Positions 1 through 9,315 of a stretch of 64,000 nucleotides of DNA are shown one piece after another. The notes under the pieces were generated by a model, which saw only the letters and a program-made list of their open reading frames with translations, ran no database searches and was not told the origin of the DNA. This DNA comes from an uncultured bacterium (GTDB lineage: Bacteria > Cyanobacteriota > Vampirovibrionia > Gastranaerophilales > Gastranaerophilaceae), in assembly GCA_949300485.1 (NCBI GenBank), contig CASGEL010000001.1, positions 223,745 through 287,744 of the forward strand. The letters are read 5' to 3'. The first letter of the stretch is position 1; each line of letters opens with the position of its first letter. The position numbers and the translations under genes were made by a program.

Positions 1-806
1 TTGTAGAATTTTTGGTAATATTTATAACATTCTTTGCTTTCCTCGGTGCCAAAGAACCCCGTAAATATTCTAAAAAATACCTTTCTATTATAGGTATGAA
101 TTCAGGACTTTTAAATCAATTCAAACATTTTTTGGCACTTTCATACTCACTTATTGATAAAATGGAGGTTTATGCAGGCAAATTTAATCCTGATAACATA
201 TTTTTTGACAATGAAGAAGATAAAAAGATTTTTATAAACGATTTGCCAAAAGGAGTTTTTATTATCAGTTCTCATCTGGGAAATATAGAAATGATGCGTG
301 CATTTTTACTTACAAGTATCTGCACAAATTTAAATATTTTTCTATCAATAGATCAATGCAAAATTTTTAACAACTTTATTAAACAGATTGAAATCCAATC
401 TCCTGTTACGATTTATCCAGTCGAAGATATAAATATAAATACTTCAATAGAAATTAAAGAAAAAATATCTAACGGAGAATCCGTTGTTATGGCAGGAGAT
501 AGAATTTCTCCAAACAGCGCCGGTAATTACACTCAATTTTTAGGCAAAAAAATCCAAATTCCGCCAGGAACATTTAAGTTTGCACTCATTATGGAAAGTC
601 CGATATATTTTATATGCGCACTAAAAGAGGGTGAAAAATACCGTATTTATTTAAAAAAATTTGAATGCAACGGTAAAAGAAGTAATGTTATTAACCAAAT
701 GCAAAACGAATATATCGCATTTTTAGAACAACTTGTTCCAAAATATCCTTTCCAATTCTTCCATTTTTATGATTTATTTGAAGAAAATCAATCGACAGGA
801 CAATAA
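1..806 (+). CDS. LpxL/HtrB-like (LPLAT superfamily) acyltransferase, 5' partial
   Basis: The frame is already open at position 3 and the first possible start in the window (TTG at 12) lies inside a hydrophobic helix, so the true start is upstream. The protein belongs to the lysophospholipid acyltransferase superfamily, the branch of membrane enzymes that move an acyl chain from acyl-ACP to a lipid acceptor. Counting from TTG 12, the catalytic H-x4-E is HLGNIE at about 88-93, GDR lies at 162-164, and FLGKK with a PPG loop follows. The order matches the LPLAT branch found in aryl-polyene and related lipid clusters. Its stop is 1 nt before the start of a phosphopantetheinyl transferase, so the two are one operon. 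The acyl acceptor cannot be told from sequence. Confidence 0.8.
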   Translation, partial: VEFLVIFITFFAFLGAKEPRKYSKKYLSIIGMNSGLLNQFKHFLALSYSLIDKMEVYAGKFNPDNIFFDNEEDKKIFINDLPKGVFIISSHLGNIEMMRAFLLTSICTNLNIFLSIDQCKIFNNFIKQIEIQSPVTIYPVEDININTSIEIKEKISNGESVVMAGDRISPNSAGNYTQFLGKKIQIPPGTFKFALIMESPIYFICALKEGEKYRIYLKKFECNGKRSNVINQMQNEYIAFLEQLVPKYPFQFFHFYDLFEENQSTGQ

Positions 807-807
807 T

Positions 808-1341
808 ATGAAATTTTTTTATATAAATTCTGATGATTTTTTAAAAAGTTATAATTTTGAATTTCTACAACAATTTACCGATGGGAAAAACTTTCAAACC
901 CCAAAAAGGTTTATTCAATACTCCATAGGCAGATATTTAATAAAATCTGTCGGTAAAAATCATTTTGGAATATCAGATACCGCAATAGAAATTATTAACA
1001 ACAAACCAAAATTTAAACACAGCAATATAAAATTCAGTATATCTCACTGCCAAAAATATGTAGCAGCAGCGTTTGACAATATAGAATGCGGAATAGATAT
1101 AGAAGAAATAAAACCTCGTAACTTAAATGACTTGTCAGAATTATACAATCAAAGCTTTAACTCCCTCAAAGATTTTTATACATTTTGGACAAAAGGAGAA
1201 GCTAAAATCAAACTTCAGCAAGAAGTCAAATGGGAATATTCTGCTATATTTAAAAATAAATATATATTTACAGTTGTTTCCGCAAATCCAAAATGTGAAA
1301 AACCTTCTTTGATAAATTATTTAGAATTCAATCATATTTAA
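808..1341 (+). CDS. Sfp-type 4'-phosphopantetheinyl transferase
   Basis: This enzyme should transfer 4'-phosphopantetheine from CoA to the serine of an acyl or peptidyl carrier protein. The 177-residue product shows the family motifs in order: SISHC at 77-81, GIDIE at 95-99 (Mg ligands D97 and E99) and FWTKGEAKIK with E131. The frame extends upstream to 733, but the ATG at 808, one base after the acyltransferase stop, fits the family length and an operon. A second gene of the same type sits at 46496-47101 with the key motifs at the same residue numbers. Its target carrier protein is probably upstream of the window. Confidence 0.85.
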   Translation: MKFFYINSDDFLKSYNFEFLQQFTDGKNFQTPKRFIQYSIGRYLIKSVGKNHFGISDTAIEIINNKPKFKHSNIKFSISHCQKYVAAAFDNIECGIDIEEIKPRNLNDLSELYNQSFNSLKDFYTFWTKGEAKIKLQQEVKWEYSAIFKNKYIFTVVSANPKCEKPSLINYLEFNHI

Positions 1342-1382
1342 TTATGTAATATAGCATAAACTTTTAAGGTAAAATTAAAAAG

Positions 1383-2318
1383 ATGATAATCAATACAGGC
1401 TCAAGAACAGATACCGTACAATATTACACACAGTGGTTATTAAAAAGATTTGAAGAAGGTTTTGTATATTCAAGAAACCCAATATTTCCCAATAAAGTCA
1501 TACGCTATGAATTAAATCCAGAAGTAGTTGACTGTATTATATTTTGTTCTAAAAATTATGAACCTATTTTACCATATATCAAAACAATAACTGCTAAGTT
1601 CAATACGTATTTTCACTATACAATAACGGCTTATGGTAAAGACATAGAACCTAATGTTCCTGATATAGATAAAAGTATTGAAACCCTAATCAAATTGTCT
1701 GAAATTGTTGGGAAACAACGTATTGGCTGGCGATATGATCCAATACTTTTGACAGAAAAATATACTAAAGAAATACATTATGAAACCTTTAACTATATGA
1801 CAAAAGAAATATCACCTTATATTGACAGATGTATTTTCAGCTTTGTTGAGATATACAAAAAATTAAAAAAGAACATGCCTGAAATTATATTATTAACAGA
1901 CAATGATAAAACAGAAATAGCAAAACACATTGGATCCATTGCAAAAAAATATAATATGACAATACAAACCTGTGCAACAACAGGAGATTATGAACAATTC
2001 GGAATCTTAAAATCCGGCTGTCTTACATCAGAAATTCTGGGACAGGCGAATAATATCCAATTCAAAAAAATAAAACATTCTGGCAACCGTAAAGGCTGTA
2101 ACTGTATGGAAAACAGAAATATAGGAGATTACGATACCTGCCCGAACGGTTGCAAATACTGTTATGCTAATCAAAATTCCGAAATTGCAAAAATAAATTT
2201 TACAAAACATGATCCAAATGCTCCGTTCATATTAGGAAACCTGCATGAAACAGATGAAATTATACAAGGGAAACAACAATCATTTATAATACAATGCGAG
2301 CAAAAAAAATTATTTTAA
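1383..2318 (+). CDS. DUF1848 family protein with C-terminal cysteine cluster
   Basis: The N-terminus (IINTGSRTDT), the WRYDP segment and the C-terminal cysteines identify the DUF1848 family, whose function is not established. Cysteines lie at about 239, 241, 253, 257 and 260, of which 253-260 form CPNGCKYC, the C-x3-C-x2-C spacing of radical SAM clusters, although here it is at the C-terminal end and not at the start of the barrel. A metal or Fe-S site is likely; catalysis is not shown. There is no clear Shine-Dalgarno; a TAAAAT box ends 7 nt before the ATG, so a leaderless transcript is possible. It probably stands outside the upstream operon (gap 41 nt). Confidence 0.75.
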   Translation: MIINTGSRTDTVQYYTQWLLKRFEEGFVYSRNPIFPNKVIRYELNPEVVDCIIFCSKNYEPILPYIKTITAKFNTYFHYTITAYGKDIEPNVPDIDKSIETLIKLSEIVGKQRIGWRYDPILLTEKYTKEIHYETFNYMTKEISPYIDRCIFSFVEIYKKLKKNMPEIILLTDNDKTEIAKHIGSIAKKYNMTIQTCATTGDYEQFGILKSGCLTSEILGQANNIQFKKIKHSGNRKGCNCMENRNIGDYDTCPNGCKYCYANQNSEIAKINFTKHDPNAPFILGNLHETDEIIQGKQQSFIIQCEQKKLF

Positions 2319-2536
2319 AATTTTATGTAAAATCATCAAATTTTAATTTTAACTCCATAGGATTAATAGGTGCTGTTTGCAAAATACTAATCTTTCCACA
2401 GGCATTTAAGCATGCAGAAGTACTCTGAGCTAAACTTTAAGCTAATTTTATAATCAAAATCAACTATACATATAATAAAGTTATGTAAAAAAATATTGGT
2501 CTAGCCTAAAACAAATATTATAAAACTTAATAATAA

Positions 2537-2572
2537 TAAAAAACACATCCGACAAATTCGAATGTGTTTTTT
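2537..2572 (-). terminator. Rho-independent terminator of tRNA-Ala
   Basis: ACACAT pairs with ATGTGT, a mismatch follows, then CGA pairs with TCG around a short loop; read leftwards the stem is followed by a T run. It begins 2 nt after the tRNA 3' end on the minus strand. Confidence 0.7.
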
Positions 2573-2573
2573 A

Positions 2574-2649
2574 TGGTGGAGGATAGGAGATTCGAACTCC
2601 TGACCCCCTGCGTGCAAAGCAGGTGCTCTACCAGCTGAGCTAATCCCCC
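2574..2649 (-). tRNA. tRNA-Ala (anticodon TGC)
   Basis: On the minus strand the 76-nt sequence folds into a complete cloverleaf: acceptor stem GGGGGAT pairing with ATCCTCC (one G-U), D-arm with AGCTCAGCTGGTAGAGC, anticodon arm CTGCTTTGCACGCAG, and T-arm with GTTCGAATC. The loop TTTGCAC gives anticodon TGC (alanine). The 3' CCA is encoded at 2576-2574. A terminator follows directly. Confidence 0.96.
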
Positions 2650-2771
2650 ATGCCAAGTACTTTCGGGGTCTTGGTCTTGCGGTTTACTCTCCGCAATTAC
2701 TATTTTACATGCTGATTTTTTTTTGTAAAGAGGGTACTTTTAATATATTTTAAATTTCTACATCCTTCACT

Positions 2772-3347
2772 TTACAAAAATCTATATAAACCGGCCAGTA
2801 TCGGAAGAAAATCCTTATCTAGATTATATTCTCCCACATACTTCGGACTTGAATTTGTGTAATACATAAGCTGCATATTTATCCCATCACCTGTAATAAG
2901 TTCATCATTACGAAAATTTCTTCGCCAGATATCTATACATTCCTTACCAAATTGCCCTTTTAAGCTTCTGCCCTCAAATTTAGCGTTATCTGCAATTTCA
3001 ATTTTTTTATCCCCTACAAACCCCGTTATTTTGCCGGAAGTTTTCAAAATGTCATTGTATTGTAAACTGACATTAACAGGTTTGTCTCCAATAACACCAA
3101 TTAGCTCTATATTAGAGCCGTTACAAATCCTTTTCAGTTTATATTGTTCGCCATAGTTTAGGCCGCTAATCTCCACAGAACCTTTTATAGCATCTGATGG
3201 CTTTATATTATTTGCTGATATTTTATAAGTAAAATTGTCTTTTACATCAGTTTTATGCTCTGGATTTTGTGAAATTCCGACATTAGAATTTCCATTAAAA
3301 TAAATATTTTTGAAAATATAATTATGTAATATTATTTTTTGAATCAT
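2772..3347 (-). CDS. Hypothetical protein, lineage-specific
   Basis: Not recognised. The 191-residue product from ATG 3347 has a short N-terminal region with YFNGNSN at about 17-23 followed by polar, beta-rich sequence with repeated short units around GDK (VIGDKPVNV, FVGDKKIEI). No signal peptide or membrane segment is visible. The start is uncertain: the frame also opens at TTG 3383, and neither site has a ribosome binding site. The gene is divergent from grxC, with 53 nt between starts. The F-x-x-N segment resembles VSFKSN near the start of the protein at 44359-45045, which may mark a family habit of this lineage. Confidence 0.5.
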   Translation of the reverse strand: MIQKIILHNYIFKNIYFNGNSNVGISQNPEHKTDVKDNFTYKISANNIKPSDAIKGSVEISGLNYGEQYKLKRICNGSNIELIGVIGDKPVNVSLQYNDILKTSGKITGFVGDKKIEIADNAKFEGRSLKGQFGKECIDIWRRNFRNDELITGDGINMQLMYYTNSSPKYVGEYNLDKDFLPILAGLYRFL

Positions 3348-3400
3348 ATTTATATTAAAATACAAACAAAATAAATTTTGCAAAACTAAAGGAGTTTACG

Positions 3401-3661
3401 ATGAATAAAATTGAAATCTACACATCTGCAACTTGTCCATACTGCATTAAGTCCAAAAAGCTTTTACAAATGCTAAAGCTTGAATACACAGAATATAATA
3501 TTGATGATAAATTTGACACTATATGTGAGGAATTATCATCAAAATATAACAAACAAATTCAAACTGTCCCTCAAATTATAATAAATGATAATTATGTTGG
3601 AGGATATACAGATCTGGAAGCCATGTACAAAAATGGAAAACTTAACAAATTATTACATTAA
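3401..3661 (+). CDS. grxC: Glutaredoxin (GrxC-type, dithiol)
   Basis: A small cytoplasmic thiol-disulphide oxidoreductase that uses glutathione or a related thiol. The 86-residue product has the dithiol active site CPYC at 12-15, the TVPQI cis-proline loop and GGYTDL near the C-terminus, all in the order of glutaredoxin 3, and is the usual family length. AAAGGAG lies 6-8 nt before the ATG. It is a single gene, followed after 16 nt by a strong palindromic terminator shared with the convergent ppdK. Confidence 0.92.
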   Translation: MNKIEIYTSATCPYCIKSKKLLQMLKLEYTEYNIDDKFDTICEELSSKYNKQIQTVPQIIINDNYVGGYTDLEAMYKNGKLNKLLH

Positions 3662-3677
3662 GTAAAATATAACTAAT

Positions 3678-3713
3678 AAAAAGACTTTTCAAAATATTTT
3701 GAAAAGTCTTTTT
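3678..3713. terminator. Bidirectional terminator between grxC and ppdK
   Basis: Perfect inverted repeat: five A, GACTTTTC, AAAATATTTT in the middle, GAAAAGTC, five T. It serves convergent genes on both strands. Confidence 0.9.
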
Positions 3714-3742
3714 ATTTTATATAAATATTAAAAGTTTAATAT

Positions 3743-6391
3743 TTATTTTTTACCTTCAACAACAGCCTGCGCAGCTGCAAGTTTTGCCTGAGGAATTCTG
3801 AATGGAGAACAAGATACATAATCCAAACCGATTCTATAGCTGAATTTAACAGAATCAGGATCGCCGCCATGTTCTCCGCAGACACCACCAACTAATGAAG
3901 AATTTACAGCTTTACCTTTAGTCATTGACATTTCAATCAACTGGCCAACACCTTTTTGATCTAATGTTTCAAATGGATTAGAAGGTAGTATTTTCTGTTC
4001 AACATAACGGCCTAAGAATTTACCTTCAGCATCATCTCTTGAATAACCGAATGTCATTTGAGTTAAGTCATTTGTACCAAATGAGAAGAATTCGGCATAT
4101 TCTGCAATTTCATCAGATGTTAAAGCTGCACGAGGAATTTCAATCATTGTGCCGAATTTGTACTCAACTTCAACACCTTTTTCTGTCATAACATCTTTTG
4201 CTACACGAACTAAAATTTCTTTAGCAACTTTAAGTTCATTAACATGGCCGATTAACGGAATCATAACCCAAGGTTTTACATTTATACCTTCTTTTTTAAC
4301 ATCACAAGCAGCCTCAAAAATTGCTCTTACCTGCATTTCGTTAATTTCAGGATAAGTCAAACCTAAACGGCATCCTCTTAATCCCATCATTGGATTAGAC
4401 TCAGATAAACCTTCAACAATATGCAATACTTCTTCTTTTTCTTTTGCATCTTTACCTTGAGCCTTTAGGGTTGCAACTTCTGCAATTAAAGATTCTTTAT
4501 CAGGTAAGAATTCATGTAAAGGCGGATCAAGAAGTCTTACTGTCATTGGTTTATCACCAATTGCCTTAAACATAGCATAGAAATCTGAATACTGCATTGG
4601 TAGCAAGTGATCTAAAGCTTCTTTTCTTGCTTCAGGAGTGCCTGCAATAATCATCTTTTGAACCCAAGGAAGTCTGTCAGGATCCATAAACATATGCTCT
4701 GTACGACATAAGCCTACACCTTCTGCTCCGAACTTTTTAGCATTTTCAATATCCTTCGGAGTATCTGCGTTTGCTTCAACTTTCATTGTTCTGATTTCGT
4801 CAACCCAAGAGAAGAATTTATTCCAATTGTCATCAATTCTTGCTTCTACAAGTTTAACAGCACCTTCCATAACAATACCCTTGCCGCCGTCAAGAGAAAT
4901 AACATCATTCTTGTGGTAAACAGAACCGTCACAACCGGTTAAAGTTTCATTAGCAAGATCAATTTTCATGTCCTCGCAACCTGAAACACAAGGTTTTCCC
5001 ATACCTTTTGCAACAACAGCAGCATGAGATGTAGCGCCACCTCTAAGTGTTAATACACCTTGAGAAACAGCCATACCATGAATGTCATCCGGACAAGTTT
5101 CTACACGAACAAGAATAACCTTTTCGCCGGCTGCTCCACGTTGTGCTGCTTCTTCAGTATCAAATACGATTTTACCGACAGCAGCACCAGGAGAAGCATT
5201 TACACCTTGAGCAATTTTATGAGCTTCTTCTAAAGCTTTTGCATCAAAACATGGCAATAATATCTGGTTTACAGTATATGGATCAACTAACTGAATTGCT
5301 CTTTCTTTTGTAATAATACCTTCTTCACACATATCAACAGCAATTTTTACAGCAGCTGCAGCTGTTCTCTTACCATTTCTTGTTTGAAGAATATATAATT
5401 TACCTTTTTCAATTGTAAATTCCATATCCTGAACGTCTTTATAACCAACTTCAAGTTTTTTAGCTATATCAACGTACTGTTTATACAATTCAGGCATTTC
5501 AGTTTCCAACATGGCAATAGGTTTCGGAGTTCTAATACCTGCTACAACGTCTTCACCCTGAGCATTTGTCAAATATTCACCATAGAACTTATTTTCACCA
5601 GTTGCTGGGTTACGAGTAAACGAAACACCTGTAGCACAATCATCACCCATATTACCGAATACCATTGTTTGAACGTTAACCGCAGTACCGAAATTATGAT
5701 CGATTTTGTTCATATTTCTATATGCTACAGCACGAGGAATATTCCAAGATCTAAATACTGCTTCAATTGCTTCCTGAAGCTGTACATAAGGATCTTGAGG
5801 AAATTCTTTGCCTGTAACTTCTTTAATAACATTTTTATAAATAGGAATTAATGATTTCCAGCCTTCTGCAGAAACTTCTGTATCAGATTTTACGCCTTCT
5901 CTTTCTTTAACTTTTTCAACTTCTACTTCGAAGTATTTTTGTCTGTCCATTTCCCAGGCAACAGACCCAAACATTGTTAAGAAACGACGATATGAATCAT
6001 AACAAAATCTTGGATTATTTGTTAACTTAATCATAGCCTCAACAGTTTCATCATTCAAACCTAAGTTTAAAATAGTTTCCATCATACCAGGCATTGAAAT
6101 TCTGGCACCGGATCTTACTGAAACCAATAAAGGATTTGTTGTATCTCCAAATTTTTTACCAGCCTGTTCTTCAACTGTTTTTAATGCTGCCTTCACTTCA
6201 TCCATCAAACCTTCTGGCATTTTGTTACCATGATTGATATAATCCATACAGGTTTCTGTAGTAATCGTCAAACCCGGAGGAACAGGCAAACCCAAGTTTG
6301 TCATTTCCGCCAAATTAGCACCTTTTCCCCCAAGAAGGTTACGCATAGATGCATTGCCTTCTTTGAAAAGCCATACACGTTTTTCACTCAT
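3743..6391 (-). CDS. ppdK: Pyruvate, phosphate dikinase
   Basis: Interconverts pyruvate + ATP + Pi and phosphoenolpyruvate + AMP + PPi in the cytoplasm, usual in anaerobes that run PPi-linked glycolysis or gluconeogenesis. The 882 residues match the family length. The N-terminal ATP-grasp domain has GGKGANLAEM at 21-30, the swivelling phosphohistidine domain has GGATSHAAVV with catalytic H456, and the C-terminal PEP/pyruvate barrel has GTNDLTQ and CGEHGGDP. An AAGGAG-type ribosome binding site precedes ATG 6391. The gene stands alone, ended by the shared terminator with grxC. Confidence 0.98.
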   Translation of the reverse strand: MSEKRVWLFKEGNASMRNLLGGKGANLAEMTNLGLPVPPGLTITTETCMDYINHGNKMPEGLMDEVKAALKTVEEQAGKKFGDTTNPLLVSVRSGARISMPGMMETILNLGLNDETVEAMIKLTNNPRFCYDSYRRFLTMFGSVAWEMDRQKYFEVEVEKVKEREGVKSDTEVSAEGWKSLIPIYKNVIKEVTGKEFPQDPYVQLQEAIEAVFRSWNIPRAVAYRNMNKIDHNFGTAVNVQTMVFGNMGDDCATGVSFTRNPATGENKFYGEYLTNAQGEDVVAGIRTPKPIAMLETEMPELYKQYVDIAKKLEVGYKDVQDMEFTIEKGKLYILQTRNGKRTAAAAVKIAVDMCEEGIITKERAIQLVDPYTVNQILLPCFDAKALEEAHKIAQGVNASPGAAVGKIVFDTEEAAQRGAAGEKVILVRVETCPDDIHGMAVSQGVLTLRGGATSHAAVVAKGMGKPCVSGCEDMKIDLANETLTGCDGSVYHKNDVISLDGGKGIVMEGAVKLVEARIDDNWNKFFSWVDEIRTMKVEANADTPKDIENAKKFGAEGVGLCRTEHMFMDPDRLPWVQKMIIAGTPEARKEALDHLLPMQYSDFYAMFKAIGDKPMTVRLLDPPLHEFLPDKESLIAEVATLKAQGKDAKEKEEVLHIVEGLSESNPMMGLRGCRLGLTYPEINEMQVRAIFEAACDVKKEGINVKPWVMIPLIGHVNELKVAKEILVRVAKDVMTEKGVEVEYKFGTMIEIPRAALTSDEIAEYAEFFSFGTNDLTQMTFGYSRDDAEGKFLGRYVEQKILPSNPFETLDQKGVGQLIEMSMTKGKAVNSSLVGGVCGEHGGDPDSVKFSYRIGLDYVSCSPFRIPQAKLAAAQAVVEGKK

Positions 6392-6505
6392 AGTTCATTC
6401 TCCTTTTAGTATGTAAAAACCTCTCTAAATAATCTATAAGTAAATTTTACCACGAAAATTTATTTTGTTACATTATATTTCAAATTAATCATATAATATA
6501 AAATG

Positions 6506-7936
6506 CTACATAAAATATAACTCAGGGGTTTTTTCAAAAATATCAATATAATCCCTTATGCTAAGAGTTTTATAAATATCATTATTTTTACTAAAATACT
6601 CATCCATATCTTTGATGGTTTCAAAACCCAACCTCTTAGACACAGTAGTAACATAATATAACGCAGCTCTGCGTTGTTCTACTGACATATTATGAAAATT
6701 TCTCTGACATTTTTTAATTATCTCTTCCGTACCAAATTCATTCAACTTGTTTGCCAGATATTCAAGCTTTGCAATAATTACTCCAAAAGATTCAGCATTA
6801 GTTGTATCTTCTGATGTTTTTGCTATAACTTGTTTTATCCTCAGTCTGTCAATTAAATATCTGAGATCTTTTAAATTATTATTATAATAAGATTTGTAGA
6901 AAATTTCGTATATATCATCATCTGTAAATGTATTAAAATCTTTTTTAGCTACAGTCGCAAGAAATATATTATGTGGAACATATTCTTGCAATGATTTTGG
7001 AAGAGAATGAGGCTTTAACTGCTGCGGATTTAACTTTATAAATTCGTCAGTTGTAGGTAACTTATAATATGACGGGAAAAAATCTTTCAGCTTTAGCAAT
7101 GAACGTATATGTTCAAAAGCCAGATTAATAGACAGCTCTTTTGCCTCTGTTTTAAGCTTTCTCGCAGTTGTAATTGCATCTGCCATTTTTGTATATTGAG
7201 TTTTTATTATACTATGCAAATTTTCATCTTTTAATTTATCCATTTGCTGTGTTATTGATGTTGCCGTCGAAATTAATTGGTTTTCAGAAGCTTCAACAAG
7301 ATCAGAATGTGAATTATTTTTAAATTTAGGTAGATGAACATAATCATTAATAACAAGCTTAGATTTTTCTTTTTTATGCTCGATAATATCAGAAACTTCT
7401 CTAGTAATTCTATGAACTAATACACCAAAATTATCAATATCTGAAGCTCCACCTTTAGCAGAATCAATATCACTGCGTGAAATAGCTTCAAAAGCGATAT
7501 CCATTGCTCTTGAAACTAACTTCGGATCCTTAAGCTTTTTAATATTAAATAAAAAACTCGCCGGAGAAATATATCTTTGCTCTTTATACTTTTTGATAAA
7601 AGCCGAAGCACCTTTATAATACTCTTCTGTAGTCTTTTTTATAAATGTGGAATATTCACTTAACTCAGATTCCATTCTAAATATTCTATTCTTAACATTA
7701 TTCTTAAATAATTTGACTTTTCCTGGAGTTTTAATCCCGTAATACAAGAAAATTGCACCCCCAGCAACCAAACCCATCGGAGCAAGAATATCTTTCCAAT
7801 TATCAGATCTTTGTTGAGATTCATCATTTTTTCTCACTACAGTAGAATCTGTCACAGATAGAGGCACTTGAGCTTTTCTATGATTCACATAATAAGTATG
7901 ATTTGCTGCTATTTTGTCTTGTATTAAATTTACCAT
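6506..7936 (-). CDS. Hypothetical single-pass membrane protein with coiled-coil body
   Basis: Not recognised. The 476-residue product has a polar N-terminus, one clear hydrophobic segment at about 52-68 (APMGLVAGGAIFLYYGI) and a long lysine/glutamate-rich helical remainder. No enzyme motif is visible. It resembles in style, not in obvious sequence, the large membrane proteins at 35743-37248 and 44359-45045. A weak AGG precedes the ATG; further upstream a GCAA/TATATA-rich stretch resembles, with shorter spacing, the element found before 39330, 40635, 49473 and 58677. It is monocistronic between ppdK and lysC. Confidence 0.6.
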   Translation of the reverse strand: MVNLIQDKIAANHTYYVNHRKAQVPLSVTDSTVVRKNDESQQRSDNWKDILAPMGLVAGGAIFLYYGIKTPGKVKLFKNNVKNRIFRMESELSEYSTFIKKTTEEYYKGASAFIKKYKEQRYISPASFLFNIKKLKDPKLVSRAMDIAFEAISRSDIDSAKGGASDIDNFGVLVHRITREVSDIIEHKKEKSKLVINDYVHLPKFKNNSHSDLVEASENQLISTATSITQQMDKLKDENLHSIIKTQYTKMADAITTARKLKTEAKELSINLAFEHIRSLLKLKDFFPSYYKLPTTDEFIKLNPQQLKPHSLPKSLQEYVPHNIFLATVAKKDFNTFTDDDIYEIFYKSYYNNNLKDLRYLIDRLRIKQVIAKTSEDTTNAESFGVIIAKLEYLANKLNEFGTEEIIKKCQRNFHNMSVEQRRAALYYVTTVSKRLGFETIKDMDEYFSKNNDIYKTLSIRDYIDIFEKTPELYFM

Positions 7937-8048
7937 ATAGGACCTACCACAGATATATAAAAACGAAAAAATTTTTTTTTGCTAATAATTACAAAAAGAC
8001 AAAATTACCAATACTACACCTAACAATTTAATCTATCCAAAGAAATAG

Positions 8049-9314
8049 TTAAACGTCAGGTAAAGTTCCTTTTACATCAGCAATTTCTTCACATCCTAGA
8101 TTAAAAACATCATGCAAAGCTTTTACTGCTTTCTGCGCATCATCCTTATTAATTAGACAACTAATTTTTATTTCACTTGTTGAAATCATTCTAATATTTA
8201 TACCATTATTAGCAAGGGTTTTAAACATTGTTGAAGCAATACCCGGTCTATCAATCATACCCGCACCTATGATAGAAACTTTTGCAATATTATCATCAAT
8301 TTTAACATCAGCAGCACCGAGTTTCTTCTTTACTTCTTCCAAAACTTCAACTGCTTTTGGTAAATCCTCCTTACTAATAGTAAAAGCAATATCATTTGTA
8401 TTTGAAGCTTTTCTTGCATATGACTGAATAATCATATCAACAGAAATATTTTGATCAGCCAAACAACCGAATAATGTTGCAGCCTCACCCGGAGTATCCG
8501 GAACATCACATACTACAACTCTTACTTGTGAGGAATCAGCAGCCACGCCTGCAACAGGTTTATTTATTTCCATTTTTTCAACTCCTAATATTAAAGTTCC
8601 CATATTTTCAAGTTTAAAACTGCTACGAACCCTCAAAGGTACTGCATATTGCTTTGCAGTTTCAACACTTCTCGGATGAAGTACATTTGCTCCAGCGTGT
8701 GCAAGCTCCAACATTTCTTCATAAGAGATTGAATCAAGCCTTGATGCATTTGGAACAACTCTTGGATCTGTCGTATACACACCTTCGACATCAGTATAAA
8801 TATCACATCTTTCAGCATTTAAAGATGCAGCTAAAGCTACCGCAGATGTGTCAGAACCGCCTCGACCCAACGTTGTAATCTCTCCGTCTTCTGTAACACC
8901 TTGAAAACCGGCTACTACAATAATATTTCCTTCATCCAAATTTTTCTTCAATTTTTCAGTTTTTATATCAATAATTCTTGCTTTAGAATGTACATTTTCT
9001 GTTAAAATACCAATCTGAGTTGCGTTAAAACTTACAGCTTTATAACCCTGAGCCTGAATTGCCATCGTTAATAATGCAATAGAAACACACTCCCCTGTTG
9101 ATAAAAGCATATCCATTTCCCTTGCCGAAGGGTTAGGATTCAAGTCTTTTGCCATTTTAACCAAATGATCAGTAGTATGTCCCATTGCAGAAACTACTAC
9201 TACAACATCATTACCGTTTTCTTTTTCTTTTATAACTGTTTGTGCAACATTTTTTATTTTATCAGTATCCGCAACTGAAGTTCCGCCAAATTTTTGTACT
9301 ATTATTTTTTTCAA
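8049..9314 (-). CDS. lysC: Aspartate kinase
   Basis: Phosphorylates aspartate, the first step to lysine, threonine, methionine and diaminopimelate for peptidoglycan. The 421-residue monofunctional enzyme has KFGGTS at 8-13, the GRGGSDTSAVA active-site loop at about 150-160, and two C-terminal ACT regulatory domains from about residue 265, so feedback inhibition by end products is expected. The start is TTG, supported by AGGAAA about 8 nt upstream; it is 1 nt from the stop of the TPR gene, so the three minus-strand genes 11270-8049 form one operon. Confidence 0.96.
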   Translation of the reverse strand: MKKIIVQKFGGTSVADTDKIKNVAQTVIKEKENGNDVVVVVSAMGHTTDHLVKMAKDLNPNPSAREMDMLLSTGECVSIALLTMAIQAQGYKAVSFNATQIGILTENVHSKARIIDIKTEKLKKNLDEGNIIVVAGFQGVTEDGEITTLGRGGSDTSAVALAASLNAERCDIYTDVEGVYTTDPRVVPNASRLDSISYEEMLELAHAGANVLHPRSVETAKQYAVPLRVRSSFKLENMGTLILGVEKMEINKPVAGVAADSSQVRVVVCDVPDTPGEAATLFGCLADQNISVDMIIQSYARKASNTNDIAFTISKEDLPKAVEVLEEVKKKLGAADVKIDDNIAKVSIIGAGMIDRPGIASTMFKTLANNGINIRMISTSEIKISCLINKDDAQKAVKALHDVFNLGCEEIADVKGTLPDV

Positions 9315-9315
9315 T

